From positions 248,001 through 312,000 of the forward strand of contig NZ_FOIX01000001.1 in the NCBI RefSeq assembly GCF_900109615.1: DNA of 64,000 bases. Reading direction: 5' to 3'. The stretch comes from Kaistella antarctica. Lineage in GTDB: Bacteria > Bacteroidota > Bacteroidia > Flavobacteriales > Weeksellaceae. Made by a program: the position numbers and the translations under genes. Positions 27,370 through 35,302 of the stretch are shown here, one piece after another (position 1 is the first letter of the stretch; every line of letters begins with the position of its first letter). The notes beneath the pieces are model-generated. The model was not told the DNA's origin and did not search any database. It was given only the letters and a program-made list of their open reading frames with translations.

Positions 27370-29235
27370 TTATTTTTTGTTGTGAATTTTAGTTTTAAAA
27401 TATTCTCTCGTCTCATTGTCTGTAAAGTATACATAACATCCTTTCATTCCTCTAGTCATCAAGGTTCTATAAGTGTTTTTAATAATAGTAGTCATCAGCT
27501 CCAGCGTACTTTCAGGATTTTTCTTCATCATAGATTTGTATCCTCTTACTGTACTATCGTTTGAATCTCTTTCATAAGGATTTGCGACCACAATTCCATC
27601 TCTTACAACGAGGTCACCTCCAATTATAACACCAATATAGTCAACCTCCAACCCTTGGGATGTATGGATACAACCAATTTCATTAACTGATTCAGGCTGT
27701 ATAAGCCATTTCATTCCGTCATCTGCCAGATTCCATTTCATTTTGAAATCATATTCAGGAAATTGTATGTCGTACGCAAAAAAATCTTTTTTACTAACCC
27801 ACTTCCAACAATATCCCGCAACGAGCCTGGCTTTATTTTTTTCCAAGTTTTTCTCAAAAATTATATCTCTTAATTTATCAGGTCTATCAATAATTCTGAA
27901 ATCAAAATCTTCAATGTCTAAAATAGGATTTGCAGTTTCTCTTATTTGTAAAGTGTGGTCTAACCAAGCCAAATAACCATCAGACCCATTACATCTAAAT
28001 TGAGAAGTTAATTCGAGTTCAGTTATTTCTGCACCTGCTTCATTTGCCCAGATGATAATTTCTTCCTTCGTTCCAATATCATGTATTGCAACTTTTTGAT
28101 TTTCGTCTATAAAAAAGATTGTGAATTTTGATGCATTGATAATCTCTTTAACTTGATTATCACCTAAGTTTTTAAACATTCCAGACTTTTCATTAAGTCT
28201 GTGTCCTTCATCCACTATCAAAGCGTCAAATTGATTTTTGGCAGTACTAATAAATGAACCTGAACCAGAAAAGAAATTGGATATTTCGGTTTGTTTAAAA
28301 GTTCCTGTTAATTTGGTTTTATATACTTCTCTTGGTGCAGAATTCTTTGTTACGTATTGACTTAATAACCCTAATTTTGTTAGATTAACTAGCAAATTTA
28401 TTGCTACTACCGATTTCCCAGTTCCAGGACCTCCTTCGACAATAAGTACATTTTTATTTTTTTCACTCGATTTTTTTGCGAGAGCCAAAGCCGTCTCATA
28501 AACCACTTTCTGGTCATCAATCATAAGAAACTCTTGATTCCCCTTTAACATTGACGATAGGCTATCTGCAAGGCTTTTTGAAGGTCGTATTCTGCCTCCG
28601 TCAATTATTTGAATAATTTTATTGCTATCTCCAAACTTTACGAACGTCTTGATAAATTCACGAAGTTTTAAAATATCGGGTTTTAAAAATATCGGTGCTT
28701 TGTCAATATAGTCTTTATAAAAATCGTGAGTAATATAGTTGTCAGGCACATAATTATGTAAGTATGCACATGGAATCAATTTTATCTCCGAATTGTACAC
28801 CGCTTCATTAAAACCAGTAAGTAAAGAACAATAAGTCCACGCTTGATAAGAAGGATGACTAACATCTCTTTTACGTTTGCCAACAAAAGTATTTACTATA
28901 CCGTCTTTGTCAGTCATTGTAGATTCCGACCATTGCTTTAATTCAATGATAATTGCATACTCAACATCATTTTCATCTTTACCAGAAAGTATAAAATCTA
29001 CTCTTTTCGATGTTTGAGGTATTTGATACTCTATTGTAACTCCTGCATCATCAGGAATCTCAGTATCCAATAATACATTATTCATGTATTGCATTGAATT
29101 CTTCCAAGAGTTAATCTCATTAATAGATGTTTCAAATCCGAATTTTTCTATAAAAAAGTTATGAATAATATTTTCGATATTGTTCGATATTACATCATTG
29201 TAAAATGATGCTTTATCACTTGAATAAACTATCAT
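27370..29235 (-). CDS. PD-(D/E)XK nuclease domain fused to DUF2075 (Schlafen-like) helicase
   Basis: A 621-residue protein. N-terminal nuclease-like domain: Asp80 in RVDFILSG and Glu98-x-Lys100 in IIIELKQW fit the PD-(D/E)XK core. Helicase part: Walker A GGPGTGKS (268-275), Walker B LIVDEGHR (Asp342, Glu343), sensor DENQKVAIHD, QFRC near 412 and the C-terminal SQGLEVDYIGVIIG and YRTLMTRGMKG motifs of DUF2075 proteins. It starts inside the stop of the MazG-like gene (ATGA overlap), so the two are translationally coupled. Such proteins occur in defence-rich loci; a nucleic-acid-degrading role is inference. Confidence 0.82.
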   Translation of the reverse strand: MIVYSSDKASFYNDVISNNIENIIHNFFIEKFGFETSINEINSWKNSMQYMNNVLLDTEIPDDAGVTIEYQIPQTSKRVDFILSGKDENDVEYAIIIELKQWSESTMTDKDGIVNTFVGKRKRDVSHPSYQAWTYCSLLTGFNEAVYNSEIKLIPCAYLHNYVPDNYITHDFYKDYIDKAPIFLKPDILKLREFIKTFVKFGDSNKIIQIIDGGRIRPSKSLADSLSSMLKGNQEFLMIDDQKVVYETALALAKKSSEKNKNVLIVEGGPGTGKSVVAINLLVNLTKLGLLSQYVTKNSAPREVYKTKLTGTFKQTEISNFFSGSGSFISTAKNQFDALIVDEGHRLNEKSGMFKNLGDNQVKEIINASKFTIFFIDENQKVAIHDIGTKEEIIIWANEAGAEITELELTSQFRCNGSDGYLAWLDHTLQIRETANPILDIEDFDFRIIDRPDKLRDIIFEKNLEKNKARLVAGYCWKWVSKKDFFAYDIQFPEYDFKMKWNLADDGMKWLIQPESVNEIGCIHTSQGLEVDYIGVIIGGDLVVRDGIVVANPYERDSNDSTVRGYKSMMKKNPESTLELMTTIIKNTYRTLMTRGMKGCYVYFTDNETREYFKTKIHNKK

Positions 29236-29561
29236 AAATCATTGTATTTTTTGCTAGTGCCCTTTGCTTTGTCAATAGGATATTTCTTAGCATTTAAAGC
29301 CATTTTTTGCTCAATTATTTCAGTCACATCTAGATTAAACTTATCTGCAATATTAAGAGCAAAAGTAAAGATATCCGCAAGCTCTTCCTTTACCTTTTCA
29401 ACATCAACATCTGAATCTCTTTTCCAAAGGAAAAGCTCCAGTAATTCAGAAGTCTCAATGTTTAGTGCAATTGCAAGGTCTTTAGGATTGTGGAACTGCT
29501 CCCAGTCACGCTCTTTATTAAATTTGCGAATTTTATTGATTAAGTCTTTTAATTCGGACAT
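29232..29561 (-). CDS. MazG-like nucleotide pyrophosphohydrolase
   Basis: A 109-residue all-alpha NTP-PPase. The two acidic pairs ETSELLELF (about 36-42) and KEELADIF (about 59-66) are the Mg-binding E-x-x-E / E-x-x-D signature. The size fits the dCTPase/MazG-like group that hydrolyses (d)NTPs to monophosphates. ATGA overlap with the DUF2075 helicase shows they work together. It could lower dNTP pools during phage infection or clean modified nucleotides; neither is shown by sequence. Confidence 0.87.
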   Translation of the reverse strand: MSELKDLINKIRKFNKERDWEQFHNPKDLAIALNIETSELLELFLWKRDSDVDVEKVKEELADIFTFALNIADKFNLDVTEIIEQKMALNAKKYPIDKAKGTSKKYNDL

Positions 29562-29604
29562 TATCTAGAGATGTTATATTAATTAATTTTCGCTAAACTC
29601 CTTA

Positions 29605-30159
29605 TTATTCGTAAATTGCCTGATTATGCCAATTATTCATATAACGAATTAAGGAGCGATATTTCATTTCTATTTTTTCATTATTATCTGTCGTTTCAAA
29701 AAAGAGATAGAAATTTGCACTCCCATCGTAATCCATATGTAATTTTAAGGTAGATTTACTCGTTCCCTTGTTGAAAGTAGTCTCAAAATTCAGAAGCGTA
29801 CCCTTCGTTCTAATTCTTCCGCCCATATCTTCAGTACCTCCTGGAGACAAAGAGTCATAAATGTCAATATCGGAATTTCTATCTACTGTAACATTAAACG
29901 AATTTTGTTCTAGAAATTCTAGTACTCTATTCCTCATTAAAATAAGTTTTGCAATATCAACAGCATCAGTATTACCTCTAGACGAAGAATTTGTAGTTTC
30001 CCCGCTACTAGCAATGCGTTCCAAATTTTCCGTGCGAACCTTAGTCTCTAAATCTCGGATTGTTTTTTCATGCGAAAAGTTCTTTGCCTTTTCTGTGTCG
30101 TTTTTCAGGTATAAATAAATTATTAAAATAATTAGCCCTACTACAAACCATGTAACCAT
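29605..30159 (-). CDS. Membrane-anchored protein of unknown function (184 aa)
   Basis: One N-terminal membrane segment (VVGLIILIIYLYL), then a short coiled coil (about 25-50), a Ser/Thr-rich linker and a soluble C-terminal domain of about 110 residues that I do not recognise. With Lys-Asn-Asp right after the segment, the soluble part is probably cytoplasmic. It is on the same strand as the TPR-zincin gene upstream (40 bases) and the MazG-like gene downstream (44 bases), so it may belong to the same unit. Confidence 0.6.
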   Translation of the reverse strand: MVTWFVVGLIILIIYLYLKNDTEKAKNFSHEKTIRDLETKVRTENLERIASSGETTNSSSRGNTDAVDIAKLILMRNRVLEFLEQNSFNVTVDRNSDIDIYDSLSPGGTEDMGGRIRTKGTLLNFETTFNKGTSKSTLKLHMDYDGSANFYLFFETTDNNEKIEMKYRSLIRYMNNWHNQAIYE

Positions 30160-30198
30160 AATATATTTTTTATTTGTTTTAAACTTATATGAATAAAC

Positions 30199-32154
30199 TT
30201 AATGTTCAAAGGACTTGGCTGTTTCATACTCTTTATCAAATGGCAACTGTAAGTCTGGCAGTAATTGTGGAGCAGATAACGCCCAGCTAACATAATAGTA
30301 GGCAAGCATCTGATAACCACTAAAATCACTGTCTTTTATAGATGGAACTTTATAACCTGATTTCTTTTCAGGGGAAATCCCATTTACTCCCATGGATGCA
30401 ATTTGAAATGCCGTTTCTTTAATTTCGGCATCAGATTTATTTTTAAAATATTCTAACGCTCCAATCATGTACATCATTACAGAAAGATTCAAATTTTTAT
30501 CTTTGTGCTCTTCCAAAAAGCTGTGCATTTCGATTTTTTGATTTGATTCAGTATCAATGTCTATATCATTTTCAAAATCTAAATCAGCATAAGATGGTTC
30601 ACTTTTTCTAAACTGCACTTCATTTACTAATTTAAAGTATTGGTTTAATTTTAAGTCTTCTCCCCAATGTTGAACAAGTTCATATTCTTCTCCAGGTTGC
30701 TTATCATATCTATATTCTAAAAATTCATCATAACACTTTTCTGCCTGCCTCATTTCCGTATGAGAAGCCTTGAAATTCTTAATAAAATCAATTCCGAATA
30801 AATTTCTAAAATGAATAGCATTGATTAAGTTATAAGTTTTGGATTTAGAAAGAATGTTATCATCCATTATATCAACAACATCTTTTCTTGTGACTGCATC
30901 TACTCCTTCGAGTACAATAGTTAAAAGCGAAGTAAACTGTATCGGTCGAAAATCTGGGAATCTGTTAAAAATTCTATCTTCAATAAATAGGTCAATTGGC
31001 GTATTAAAAATTTGTCGATTAATACCTTCAAATAAACTGTTTATAACACCTATAATTGATTCGTTAGAAAACCCTTTTTTCGTTAAAGTTTTGAAATAAT
31101 TTCCATGCTCAGCAATAAATCTTTTTCGATGCTCTTCTGAAGAAGTAAACAGTAAATTATCATTTGAAATTTTAGCTTCTGAGGCAAGTTCAATATGTAT
31201 CAACTCATGAAGTATCAAGTGAAGGTGACCTTTATATCCTTCCTTATATTTTATTAAATGATAATCTCTATTGTGATTTTCTGCATATTCTACTTTTGCG
31301 ATAGTCGGAATTTCATTGTCAATTTCTATTCGGGTATTTACTCCTGAAATCTCTTCAATATGCTTTGTAAATTCCTTAAGTGTTCTGATTGTAGTATCTG
31401 AATCTGATATTTCCGCAGATATATCTTCTATAAGTTTGACAGAATTTATATACAATGCATCTCTTAAATTATTTAATTTTACGCTTTTGATGGCGTAATT
31501 AAATGCTTCATTATACTTCCTCTTTTTAAAAGCCAACAATCCTAATGCATACTGTGTATTGGGATAATCAGAACTAATGCTATTTGCTTTTTCAAAATAT
31601 TCTTGAGCTTCATCATATCTTTCTAAGGAAAGCAGATTTGCACCAATATTGTTCAGCGAAATATGGTCATTAGGGTCAATAAGAGATGCCTGTTTATAAT
31701 ATATCATTGCTGTATCAATATCCGATTTATCTCTTGCAAAAATATTACCCATCATTATTAATGCATATACATTTTCAGGATTCCAACGCAGTGCATCTAT
31801 GAATGAATCTACAGCTTTATCAGCTTCATTTAATTCGGACTCGATTTGACCTTTAATACGGAATAAATCAGAATTAGTTTTGTTAGCAGAACATAATTCA
31901 ATAGCTAATGGATAGGCTTCAGTAAATTGTCTTGATTCGCACATTGATATAAGTTGATTGTATTTTACAGCTTCAAAGTAAATTTTATTTACATCTACTT
32001 TTACTGAAACATCTCTCTCATTTACTTTTATTTCTGGCGAGATGCCATCGTATGTATAATATCTTTTGATTGCCTGAATTAAGTCTTCCTTTTCACCTTC
32101 GGAGATAGAAAAGAGGTTATATAAAAATGAATTTATTTTATGGAGTATTATCAT
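30199..32154 (-). CDS. TPR protein with a zincin-type HExxH motif
   Basis: A 651-residue cytoplasmic protein. About residues 65-230 form TPR repeats (for example ALRWNPENVYALIMMGNIFA and YYKQASLIDPNDHISLNNIG). A middle domain has HLHLILHELIHIELASEA with HELIH at 316-320, a Zn-peptidase signature; a third ligand may be the Glu of SSEEH near residue 342. The last 300 residues are helical and unassigned. The TPR part should bind a partner. It is the first gene of a minus-strand block with the membrane protein, the MazG-like enzyme and the helicase. Confidence 0.68.
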   Translation of the reverse strand: MIILHKINSFLYNLFSISEGEKEDLIQAIKRYYTYDGISPEIKVNERDVSVKVDVNKIYFEAVKYNQLISMCESRQFTEAYPLAIELCSANKTNSDLFRIKGQIESELNEADKAVDSFIDALRWNPENVYALIMMGNIFARDKSDIDTAMIYYKQASLIDPNDHISLNNIGANLLSLERYDEAQEYFEKANSISSDYPNTQYALGLLAFKKRKYNEAFNYAIKSVKLNNLRDALYINSVKLIEDISAEISDSDTTIRTLKEFTKHIEEISGVNTRIEIDNEIPTIAKVEYAENHNRDYHLIKYKEGYKGHLHLILHELIHIELASEAKISNDNLLFTSSEEHRKRFIAEHGNYFKTLTKKGFSNESIIGVINSLFEGINRQIFNTPIDLFIEDRIFNRFPDFRPIQFTSLLTIVLEGVDAVTRKDVVDIMDDNILSKSKTYNLINAIHFRNLFGIDFIKNFKASHTEMRQAEKCYDEFLEYRYDKQPGEEYELVQHWGEDLKLNQYFKLVNEVQFRKSEPSYADLDFENDIDIDTESNQKIEMHSFLEEHKDKNLNLSVMMYMIGALEYFKNKSDAEIKETAFQIASMGVNGISPEKKSGYKVPSIKDSDFSGYQMLAYYYVSWALSAPQLLPDLQLPFDKEYETAKSFEH

Positions 32155-32230
32155 TATTTTTTAAAAAGTGTGTAAGATGTAAATATACGAAATGTAGTAA
32201 AGACAAAACAATAAGGAATTTATTTAAAAT

Positions 32231-32821
32231 TTAATTGAGTAATTTTTTAACTTTCTGAACGGTTCCTATACTTACTTTACAAATTTTTGAGGTATCTCTT
32301 ATACTGTTGCCTTTTCTAAGATTCTTTATGACTTCTTTATATTTAGACAAAAACATTTCATTTGACTCAAAAGTTCCTTTTTCTCTTCCTTTATAAGTTC
32401 CATTTGCTTTTGCAATAGAAATACCCTCTCGCTGTCTTTCTAAAAGTGTCTCCCGCTCCATTTCTGCGATATTTGCCATTACAGATATAATAAGTTTAAA
32501 AGCAGAATTTGGTTTTCCTTCGATTAAACTCTCCAAACCCAAATTATCAACCTTTAAAACAATGTTTTTTTTATTAAGTATTTCTATTGTACCTAAAATA
32601 TCAAAAAGATTCCTTCCTAATCTATCAATTGAACTTACGCTCAGATAAGTAATTCCTCCCGCTTCAACTTCCATAAGTAATTCTTTGCCCTGTGGTCTAC
32701 TCTTAAAGGGAACAGCACCTGAAATAATATCAATGTAAATTTTCTCATCAGGATAGGACTTAAGAATTTGTCTTTCTGTTTTTTGATTCCCTGTTGACAC
32801 TCTAACATATCTCGCTTTCAT
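32231..32821 (-). CDS. Small serine recombinase (resolvase/invertase)
   Basis: A 196-residue Tn3-type resolvase/invertase: YVRVSTGNQ with Ser9, SSIDRLGRN with the Arg residues of the active site, the long helix E (MANIAEMERETLLERQREGI), and a C-terminal HTH (IRDTSKICKVSIGTVQKVKKLL). It is distinct from the large integrase at 14447. No adjacent transposase or invertible segment is evident. Its upstream region holds TGTAACA-type inverted sites that may be its res site. Confidence 0.9.
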   Translation of the reverse strand: MKARYVRVSTGNQKTERQILKSYPDEKIYIDIISGAVPFKSRPQGKELLMEVEAGGITYLSVSSIDRLGRNLFDILGTIEILNKKNIVLKVDNLGLESLIEGKPNSAFKLIISVMANIAEMERETLLERQREGISIAKANGTYKGREKGTFESNEMFLSKYKEVIKNLRKGNSIRDTSKICKVSIGTVQKVKKLLN

Positions 32822-32858
32822 GATAAATATTTTAACAAAGTTACTATTAAAAACTTAG

Positions 32859-32940
32859 TGTAACAAATTTAAGGTGGGTGTTTTTGTAACATCCGAATCT
32901 AGGTGGTTTTAAAAAAAATCAGAACAATATGTTACAAAAA
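32859..32940. promoter_or_regulatory. Candidate res/operator site before the resolvase
   Basis: Perfect 12-base inverted repeat TTTTTGTAACAT (32881-32892) / ATGTTACAAAAA (32929-32940), plus a third TGTAACA at 32859-32865. Three subsites upstream of a resolvase gene fit a res site or operator; it is inferred from position only. Confidence 0.45.
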
Positions 32941-33109
32941 TAGACTAAAGTCTAATTATGATACACCTACTGATTTGCATGGATGATTTTGGATGCAAAA
33001 TATAGGGGGGTAGTACTAAATTTAAACATTTGGGCGGGGGTATGCATTCATATGGGGTACAAGTATTTACATGTAAAAAGAATTTCTAAATTTGGTGTTT
33101 ATATTTTAC

Positions 33110-33117
33110 TAAATTTG
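33110..33117 (+). promoter_or_regulatory. -7 box of the SNase-like gene
   Basis: TAAATTTG, 14 bases before the ATG; a second copy lies 23 bases upstream. Confidence 0.4.
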
Positions 33118-33131
33118 ATAGAAATAATTCT

Positions 33132-33602
33132 ATGAGAAAAATAACAATGACTTTTTTTTTGCTGATTTCCATTCTATTCCTTAGCCAGATAGAAGGTAAG
33201 ATTGTTGGCGTTAAAGATGGAGATACAGTTGTAATCCTGCTTGAGGGTAATATTCAAAAGACCTTAAGATTAGCTGAGGTTGACTGTCCAGAAAATGGAC
33301 AGCCTTTCGGGAAAAATGCAAAAAAGTTTACTTCAGAAATGGTATTTGGAAAAATGGTTACTTTCGTTGAGACCGATACGGATAGATACGGCAGAAGCAT
33401 TGCTAAGATATATTATGATAACAACAAGTATTTGTCCGAAGAACTAATAAGAGCTGGTTATGGATGGTGGTATTATCATTATTCAAAAGATAAATCTCTA
33501 GAAAACCTGGAACATAATGCAAAACAGAACCGTCTAGGTCTGTGGCAAGATGAAAACGCAATTGCACCTTGGGACTATCGTAGAGCACAGAGGAATAAAT
33601 AA
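33132..33602 (+). CDS. Secreted thermonuclease (SNase-like) protein
   Basis: A 156-residue protein with an N-terminal signal peptide (TFFLLISILFLSQ) and an OB-fold staphylococcal-nuclease domain. VKDGDTVVI is the Ca-binding start, RLAEVDCPE has the first catalytic Arg and Asp (family RL..vD.PE), TDRYGRSIAKIY the second Arg, and EELIRAGYGWWYYHY the family end. It should degrade DNA or RNA outside the cytoplasm. Within the island it is the first plus-strand gene of the right end. Confidence 0.88.
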   Translation: MRKITMTFFLLISILFLSQIEGKIVGVKDGDTVVILLEGNIQKTLRLAEVDCPENGQPFGKNAKKFTSEMVFGKMVTFVETDTDRYGRSIAKIYYDNNKYLSEELIRAGYGWWYYHYSKDKSLENLEHNAKQNRLGLWQDENAIAPWDYRRAQRNK

Positions 33603-33631
33603 TTAAATTACAGAAATCTAAAACCCATGAT

Positions 33632-34222
33632 ATGGAAAAGAAAATTCTTACCACTAAATCCTTAATTAGAGATATGGGCAGCATGAGAAAGTTAATTCTC
33701 AAACATGTAGAAAAAAATAATCCTCACTATAGCAATCTAGCTAAGATTTTATTTGAAGAAGATTATTATAATAACGAAGGAGAATATCCCTCTGGTAAGG
33801 ATTTAATGACTAAAACACGATTATCCCAAACACAATTTAGAAAACAACTAGTAGAGATGTATGAAGACACAAAAGGTGACTTTATATATAAATTCCCAAA
33901 GACATCAACGTCTTTTATCGTAAAGAATAATGGAAGGTATCTAGTTTTAGATATCGAAGACCTCACCCACATTCCAAGAATTGGCGAAGCTGTAGAATTT
34001 CCGTTTTTTCGTGAAGAATTTCATTCAGATTATTTATTCGTGGAAGATATTCGACATCGCTTTTCCGACTGTGAACATATGATTGAAATAACTTTAAAAG
34101 TAGGAACATATGATTTGTATTGGAAGATTAGAAAAGATGAAGCATTACTAAAAAGAGAGCTTTCTTATATTGACATGTTTGAGGATGATTATAAGTTAAA
34201 AAAAATACTGGGATATAAATAA
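33632..34222 (+). CDS. Hypothetical protein, possible HTH (196 aa)
   Basis: A soluble protein starting 30 bases after the SNase gene. Residues about 50-75 (PSGKDLMTKTRLSQTQFRKQ) look like a helix-turn-helix with the turn at TRLS; the rest is beta-rich with YWKIRKD. No named family. As a neighbour of the island end genes it could be a regulator, but that is a guess. Confidence 0.55.
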   Translation: MEKKILTTKSLIRDMGSMRKLILKHVEKNNPHYSNLAKILFEEDYYNNEGEYPSGKDLMTKTRLSQTQFRKQLVEMYEDTKGDFIYKFPKTSTSFIVKNNGRYLVLDIEDLTHIPRIGEAVEFPFFREEFHSDYLFVEDIRHRFSDCEHMIEITLKVGTYDLYWKIRKDEALLKRELSYIDMFEDDYKLKKILGYK

Positions 34223-34325
34223 TTCACCCCTCATTATGAAATATAAAAGATTATATTACCATGTACGAATAAAGGAAAGTATGAGAAAAAGAACGGAGCT
34301 ATAAAACCAATACCTAAGAAATAAG

Positions 34326-34766
34326 ATGGAAGAAACCAAAAATAATAGAATAGCAATTAGTTTAGTGATAGGAGTAATTACAGCCTTAATAATAGCTTTT
34401 ATTTCTAGAGATACTAAATTTTATAATAACTCTACAGAAATACTCCCAGGACAATGGAAAAGTAATAAAGAATATTATAAAAATCGTTTATCTCTTACAA
34501 CGGATGAAGTACTAAAATTATGGGGAAAGGATGACCCTAAATATACTGCTACTCAAAAACAATTAGAAGAAGGGGCTGTATGGTTAAAAAATGATGCAGA
34601 AATAAAATTAGAAGCCCTTTCTAAAAAACACTCCTATAACTATATGTTTATTTTTCTCTCTCTGATAGGAGGGACAGCTGGAGGTTATCTTTTACTACCA
34701 ATGATAGAGGAAAAGAGAAAACAAAAATTAAATAAAGATTATGCCCACAGTAATAGAGGGAATTAA
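34326..34766 (+). CDS. Two-TM protein, paralogue of the gene at 34920
   Basis: A 146-residue protein with a membrane segment at each end (IAISLVIGVITALIIAF, about 9-25; FIFLSLIGGTAGGYLLLP, about 108-125) and a hydrophilic loop of about 80 residues between. The ends match the 96-residue protein at 34920: IAxSLVIG near the start and GYLLL near the end. The last 26 bases overlap the excisionase-like gene. Confidence 0.65.
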   Translation: MEETKNNRIAISLVIGVITALIIAFISRDTKFYNNSTEILPGQWKSNKEYYKNRLSLTTDEVLKLWGKDDPKYTATQKQLEEGAVWLKNDAEIKLEALSKKHSYNYMFIFLSLIGGTAGGYLLLPMIEEKRKQKLNKDYAHSNRGN

Positions 34767-34923
34767 ATTTTACACTATACCAGAAGTAGCAGAGGCTTTA
34801 AATGTAACCTCTCAAACTATTAGAGCCTGGATTAAAAAAGGGAAGCTAAAGAGCCAAAGGATAGGGAGGCCTATCTTAATTACAGAGACTAATCTAAAGG
34901 AATTTTTAAAAGAAAGTAAATGA
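34741..34923 (+). CDS. Excisionase-like HTH protein (putative directionality factor)
   Basis: A 60-residue MerR/excisionase-family DNA-binding domain: FYTIPEVAEALNVTSQTIRAWIKKGKLKSQRIG followed by PILITETNLKEFL. This is the classic fold of small excisionases and of HTH_17 proteins. It overlaps the genes on both sides (26 and 4 bases). It sits 365 bases from attR, opposite the integrase at attL. On the circular form it would lie next to the integrase, as a recombination directionality factor would. Function is inferred. Confidence 0.75.
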   Translation: MPTVIEGIKFYTIPEVAEALNVTSQTIRAWIKKGKLKSQRIGRPILITETNLKEFLKESK

Positions 34924-35210
34924 ATACAAAAATAGCCCAGAGCTTAGTAATAGGTTTTCTATTCTCTTTATTAGTAGGATATGCTACTGCTAATTATATT
35001 TATTATGTTGGAACTGACAGGATAAGTATAGAAATGTATAAAAAGTTTAAAAAAGAATCTTCTGAAGATGTCAGAGTAACTGCTGGTACAAGTACAAGAA
35101 TAGAGCTAAATACTGGGGCTATATTATCTGGGTTTTTAGGAGGTTTTGGTTTAGGTTATTTATTACTATCCAGAAGAGAGGAGGAGTTAAAAAGTAAAGA
35201 GCTTAAATAG
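34920..35210 (+). CDS. Two-TM protein, paralogue of the gene at 34326
   Basis: A 96-residue protein: membrane segment about 7-27 (IAQSLVIGFLFSLLVGYA), a 40-residue loop and a second segment about 66-82 with GFGLGYLLLSRREEE. It shares IAxSLVIG and GYLLL with the 146-residue protein, with a shorter loop. ATGA overlap with the excisionase-like gene makes the three genes one coupled unit. It could be a small holin-like or regulatory membrane pair; function unknown. Confidence 0.62.
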   Translation: MNTKIAQSLVIGFLFSLLVGYATANYIYYVGTDRISIEMYKKFKKESSEDVRVTAGTSTRIELNTGAILSGFLGGFGLGYLLLSRREEELKSKELK

Positions 35211-35266
35211 GCTTACTTCCATAAACATTACATTACAGAAGTAAACTTATTTAAGAATTATGCCCC

Positions 35267-35302
35267 TACATTATAGATAATAACAGACGTCGCTCTAGTT
35301 GG
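35267..35302. other. attR: right junction of the island
   Basis: Arm TACATTATA (35267-35275), ten bases, the putative GA crossover (35286-35287), then comM sequence (CGTCGCTCTAGTTGG). The arm is the reverse complement of the attL arm, at the same distance from GA, so the joined ends form a symmetric attP. Confidence 0.7.

Larger units (their letters stand above)
32822..33131. other. 310-base divergent intergenic region
   Basis: Between the resolvase (minus) and the SNase gene (plus). Besides the TGTAACA repeats it holds a G-rich stretch (ATAGGGGGGTAG and GGGCGGGGGT around 33001-33045), unusual in this AT-rich island, and two TAAATTTG -7 boxes (33087-33094, 33110-33117) for the SNase gene. 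Confidence 0.45.
14394..35287. mobile_element. Integrative element inserted in comM (serine-integrase island)
   Basis: About 20.9 kb of AT-rich DNA splits comM. The left end carries a large serine recombinase, the right end an excisionase-like HTH gene. A GA dinucleotide (14394-14395 and 35286-35287) is shared by both junctions. Joining 13554-14395 to 35288-35981 gives 1536 bases, a continuous 511-codon ComM frame reading TISD-VALVGGG. No conjugation genes, IS transposase or rRNA are seen, so it is probably mobilisable or only integrative. The exact ends are inference from the reconstruction. Confidence 0.88.

Noticed and set aside
29242..29568. Plus-strand frame opposite the MazG-like gene
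   Set aside because: Antisense shadow; the minus strand has the acidic metal-binding signature and an ATGA overlap with its neighbour.
14394..35287. Island as a prophage or conjugative transposon
   Set aside because: No capsid, tail, portal, terminase, relaxase, VirB4/TraG or mobilisation gene is seen, so only integrative element is claimed.
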